From: DASTHG01 sp041498155
GTDB lineage: Bacteria > Gemmatimonadota > Gemmatimonadetes > Gemmatimonadales > GWC2-71-9
Direction of reading: 5' to 3'
Length of the DNA stretch: 8,183 bases
NCBI GenBank assembly: GCA_041498155.1
Contig: JBGQHV010000153.1
Span: forward strand, 1 to 8,183
Numbering within the stretch: position 1 is the stretch's first letter; each line of letters begins with the position of its first letter. Shown here piece by piece: positions 6,337 through 8,183 of the stretch. Under the pieces are notes generated by a model. That model made no database searches. It worked only from the letters and a program-made list of their open reading frames with translations, and was not told the origin of the DNA. The translations under genes were made by a program, and so were the position numbers.

Positions 6337-7651
6337 CCACCCTCACGGCTTGAGTTCCCGGTCGCGGCAGCGCCGCCGCACTACGACAGATGCCGGGAAC
6401 CCAGAGAATGGTTTCCCCGACCGCCACCACCGGATACCGCAGTCGCTCACTGCGTGGCACGTGGGCGTCCATCAAGACGCGTCGCAACGGGCGACGACCC
6501 ACCCCGCCCAGCGGCTCGATCACATCGCCGGGCCGAGGGCCGCGCACTTCCCACCCCGCACCGCTGATCCATGTTCGCCAGGTAGCCCGCGCCATCTTCT
6601 GGGGCGCCCGGGAGGGCGACCAGTGGACCAGGTAGTCCCCGAACTGCGCGTCACCCCGGTTGCTGCGCGACGCGACGGGGAGCACCACGCCGGCCAGGCG
6701 GTACAGCCTGAGGCGGTCGAAGGAGACCTCGGCCTCCCATCCACCCCCCAGCTCCAACCGCCGGCCCGACGGCCGCTGCGCCAGGTCCAGGAGACGACGG
6801 GCGCGCCGCGGCCCGAGCACGAGCCCGACGCGCCGGGACGCCGCGCGCAGCACCGCGACGCCCAAGGCGTCATCATACTCCCGCAGCGCAGCCCGGGCAA
6901 CGTCACACGCCCCAACGGAGATACGCAGGTCCAGTCCCGGCAGTCGTTTGATTGCCGCATCCCAGGCGCGGCGGTCCCGCGCCGCCGCCTTGCCGAGCCG
7001 CCCGATGTCGTCCCGCAGCCGGGCGCCGAACCGGCCTTCGAGCACAGGGATAATGGAGTGCCGCAGCCACGAGCGCAGGTGCCGGGCGTCACGGTTGGCG
7101 GGGTCGTCGTGCGACACGAGCCCGCGCTCACCGACATGGGCTACGAGCTCGGCGTGCGTGAACGGCAGCAGCGGACGCACGATGCCGCCCTGGGTGCGCG
7201 CCGCGATCCCCGCGAGGCCGGCCGGCGCGCTGCCCCGCAGGGCCCGCAGCAGGATCGTCTCCACCTGATCGTCGTGATGGTGGGCGGTGACGAGCCAATC
7301 CGCCCCCACCCGGGATCGGGCCGCCTCGAGCCAGGCGTAGCGGGCGCGGCGCGCGGCGGTTTCGGTGGCCCCCCGGCCCAGTTCCAGCCGCACGGACTCG
7401 ATCGGCAGGCTATGGTGGGCGGCGAGCCGCCGCACGAGACCCGCCACCTTGGCGCTCTCTTCATTGATACCGTGATCGACGTGGGCCACCACCAGACGTG
7501 GCCCCTCTCCGGCGCTGGATACGCTGACCAGGAGATCGAGCAGCGCCACCGAGTCGGGCCCGCCTGAGACCGCCACCAGGGCGGTCCCGACCCGGGGGAA
7601 GAGACGGCGGCGTTTGAGGTGGGCGCGGAAGCGCTCGGCGAGGGTGGGCAT
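6320..7651 (-). CDS. tilS: tRNA(Ile)-lysidine synthetase TilS
   Basis: Ligates lysine to C34 of the CAU-anticodon isoleucine tRNA using ATP, so that it reads AUA as Ile. The 443-residue product (from ATG 7651) has an N-terminal PP-loop ATPase: VAVSGGPDSVALLDL 26-40, AHVDHGIN 56-63, ETAARRARYAWLE 97-109, and TAHHHDDQVETILLRALRGS 122-141. RPLLPF 159-164 and DDPANRDARHLRSWLRHSIIPVL 182-204 follow, then a helical middle domain. The C-terminal tRNA-binding domain includes WEVRGPRPGDVIEPLGGVGRRPLRRVLMDAHVPRSER from residue 367 and ILWVPG 415-420. Length is close to that of E. coli TilS. Two in-frame starts exist: ATG 7672 (7 extra residues) and ATG 7651. The inner one was chosen because AAGG elements precede it, the start-to-SGGPDS distance is typical, and the outer ATG shares bases with the start of the divergent gene. 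It is the first gene of the minus-strand block. In the usual RN-x-x-R element, Ser replaces Asn (LRSWLR). Confidence 0.95.
   Translation of the reverse strand: MPTLAERFRAHLKRRRLFPRVGTALVAVSGGPDSVALLDLLVSVSSAGEGPRLVVAHVDHGINEESAKVAGLVRRLAAHHSLPIESVRLELGRGATETAARRARYAWLEAARSRVGADWLVTAHHHDDQVETILLRALRGSAPAGLAGIAARTQGGIVRPLLPFTHAELVAHVGERGLVSHDDPANRDARHLRSWLRHSIIPVLEGRFGARLRDDIGRLGKAAARDRRAWDAAIKRLPGLDLRISVGACDVARAALREYDDALGVAVLRAASRRVGLVLGPRRARRLLDLAQRPSGRRLELGGGWEAEVSFDRLRLYRLAGVVLPVASRSNRGDAQFGDYLVHWSPSRAPQKMARATWRTWISGAGWEVRGPRPGDVIEPLGGVGRRPLRRVLMDAHVPRSERLRYPVVAVGETILWVPGICRSAAALPRPGTQAVRVDVTGH
6340..6344 (-). promoter_or_regulatory. Ribosome binding site deciding the hpt start
   Basis: GAGGG, 3 nt before ATG 6336 and within tilS coding sequence. 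It favours the start that overlaps tilS by 17 bp over the internal GTG. The spacing is short. Confidence 0.45.
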
Positions 7652-7670
7652 GGGCCTTACCTTACTATAC
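7652..7670. promoter_or_regulatory. 19-bp divergent spacer with -10-like boxes
   Basis: The gap between the preferred tilS start and the plus-strand start is AT-rich for this genome. It reads TACTAT (7664-7669) on the plus strand and TATAGT (7669-7664) on the minus. The minus-strand TATAGT would start tilS transcription roughly 6 nt before ATG 7651. No convincing -35 box is seen for either direction, and any -35 must lie inside the opposite gene. Confidence 0.3.
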
Positions 7671-8183
7671 ATGGTCAGCCCGGACGAAACCTACCAGCTC
7701 CTGCGGAACCTCACCTCCCCGGTGGTGGCGATCACCGCCGAGCACGCCGGGAGACGCAACGGGATGATCATCGACAGCGCGATCCGAGCCTCCATCGTGC
7801 CCACGATCCCGCGCCTGGCGATGTTCATCCACAAGTTCAACACCAGCCACGACATGATCTTCGGGAGCGGCCGGTTCGTGCTGCACCTGCTGCGGCAGGA
7901 CCAATTCGACCTGATTCACCAGCTCGGCTTCGTCCACGGCCGGGACCAGCACAAGCTCGCGGCGGTGCCGCACCACCCGGGCCGGTTGGGAACGCCGGTG
8001 CTCGACGAGTGTCATGCCCACTTCGAGTGCCGCGTCGCCAACGCGATGGACACGGGGAGCTCGACCTGCTTCCTGGGAGACGTGATCGAAGTGGGCTATG
8101 GAGCCAAGCAGGCCCCGCAGGGCGAGGTGATGACGGCGGCGTACTTCCGCGCCCACATCCCCGAGTCGTGGCGCGCGGATTAC
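7671..8183 (+). CDS. Flavin reductase-like FMN-binding split-barrel protein (C-terminus beyond right edge)
   Basis: 171 codons are open to the window edge with no stop. The sequence fits the flavin reductase-like domain (FMN-binding split barrel): SPVVAITAEHAGRRNGMIIDSAIRAS at about 16-41, matching the usual SPVV-VTT-NGMT-SS pattern; VPTIPRLAMFIHKFNTSHDMIFGSGRFVLHLL at about 43-74, where the family has P-V-V-L-K-S-TH-I--SG-F-V--L; and LDECHAHFECRV at about 109-120, the typical place for an L-A-FEC-V segment. Such proteins bind FMN and either reduce flavin with NAD(P)H for a partner oxygenase or have other flavin-linked roles. No partner monooxygenase is in view, so the substrate is unknown. 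The start is ATG 7671 because it supplies the first beta-strand; the next Met is at codon 29. There is no Shine-Dalgarno sequence, and TACTAT sits 1 nt before the ATG. The gene diverges from tilS and is probably unrelated in function. Confidence 0.82.
   Translation, partial: MVSPDETYQLLRNLTSPVVAITAEHAGRRNGMIIDSAIRASIVPTIPRLAMFIHKFNTSHDMIFGSGRFVLHLLRQDQFDLIHQLGFVHGRDQHKLAAVPHHPGRLGTPVLDECHAHFECRVANAMDTGSSTCFLGDVIEVGYGAKQAPQGEVMTAAYFRAHIPESWRADY

Noticed and set aside
6221..7567. 448-codon plus-strand ORF opposite tilS
   Set aside because: Antisense shadow of TilS, rich in Pro, Arg and Gln, without a family match.
7665..8156. Minus-strand 163-codon ORF opposite the flavin reductase-like gene
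   Set aside because: The plus-strand frame matches the split-barrel family; the minus-strand product has no domain and a composition typical of antisense frames.
1..8183. Mobile element, CRISPR, defence or biosynthetic cluster
   Set aside because: All nine genes are recognisable housekeeping or common families; no direct or inverted repeat arrays, transposase or integrase, tRNA or attachment site was seen.

Overview
High-GC bacterial chromosomal DNA packed with housekeeping genes. Eight genes run on the minus strand and a ninth diverges from them at the right edge. The GC content is very high throughout, and many long spurious ORFs lie opposite the real genes. The order tilS-hpt-ftsH is widespread in bacteria. 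The folP-cdaA pairing and the long-form FolP would suit a high-GC member of the Gemmatimonadota/FCB side of the tree, but this is a guess from gene content and composition; no rRNA or other marker settles it.

Read in transcription order from right to left, the minus-strand block is: tilS (tRNA-Ile lysidine synthetase), hpt (hypoxanthine phosphoribosyltransferase), ftsH (membrane AAA+ metalloprotease), folP (dihydropteroate synthase with an N-terminal extra domain), cdaA (membrane diadenylate cyclase), a 61-bp gap, yggS (PLP homeostasis protein), a short DivIVA-domain protein, and a purine nucleoside phosphorylase that runs off the left edge. Junctions are very tight: a 17-bp overlap (tilS/hpt), a 1-bp gap (hpt/ftsH), and 4-bp overlaps at ftsH/folP, folP/cdaA, yggS/divIVA and divIVA/PNP. 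The layout suggests one long operon, or two: tilS to cdaA, and yggS to PNP with its own promoter in the 61-bp gap. On the plus strand, starting 19 bp from the preferred tilS start, is a flavin-reductase-like split-barrel protein that runs off the right edge.

Functionally the block joins tRNA modification, purine salvage (hpt and PNP are consecutive steps from nucleoside to base to nucleotide), membrane protein quality control, folate synthesis, c-di-AMP signalling, B6 homeostasis and division/polarity. There is no stretch over 300 bases without a gene; non-coding DNA amounts to about 80 bp. I found no RNA gene, CRISPR array, insertion sequence, prophage or defence system, and nothing that looks like an undescribed system. 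The points worth a second look are small: possible leaderless starts, cdaA without its usual partner cdaR, the FolP extension, and a few substitutions in conserved motifs.
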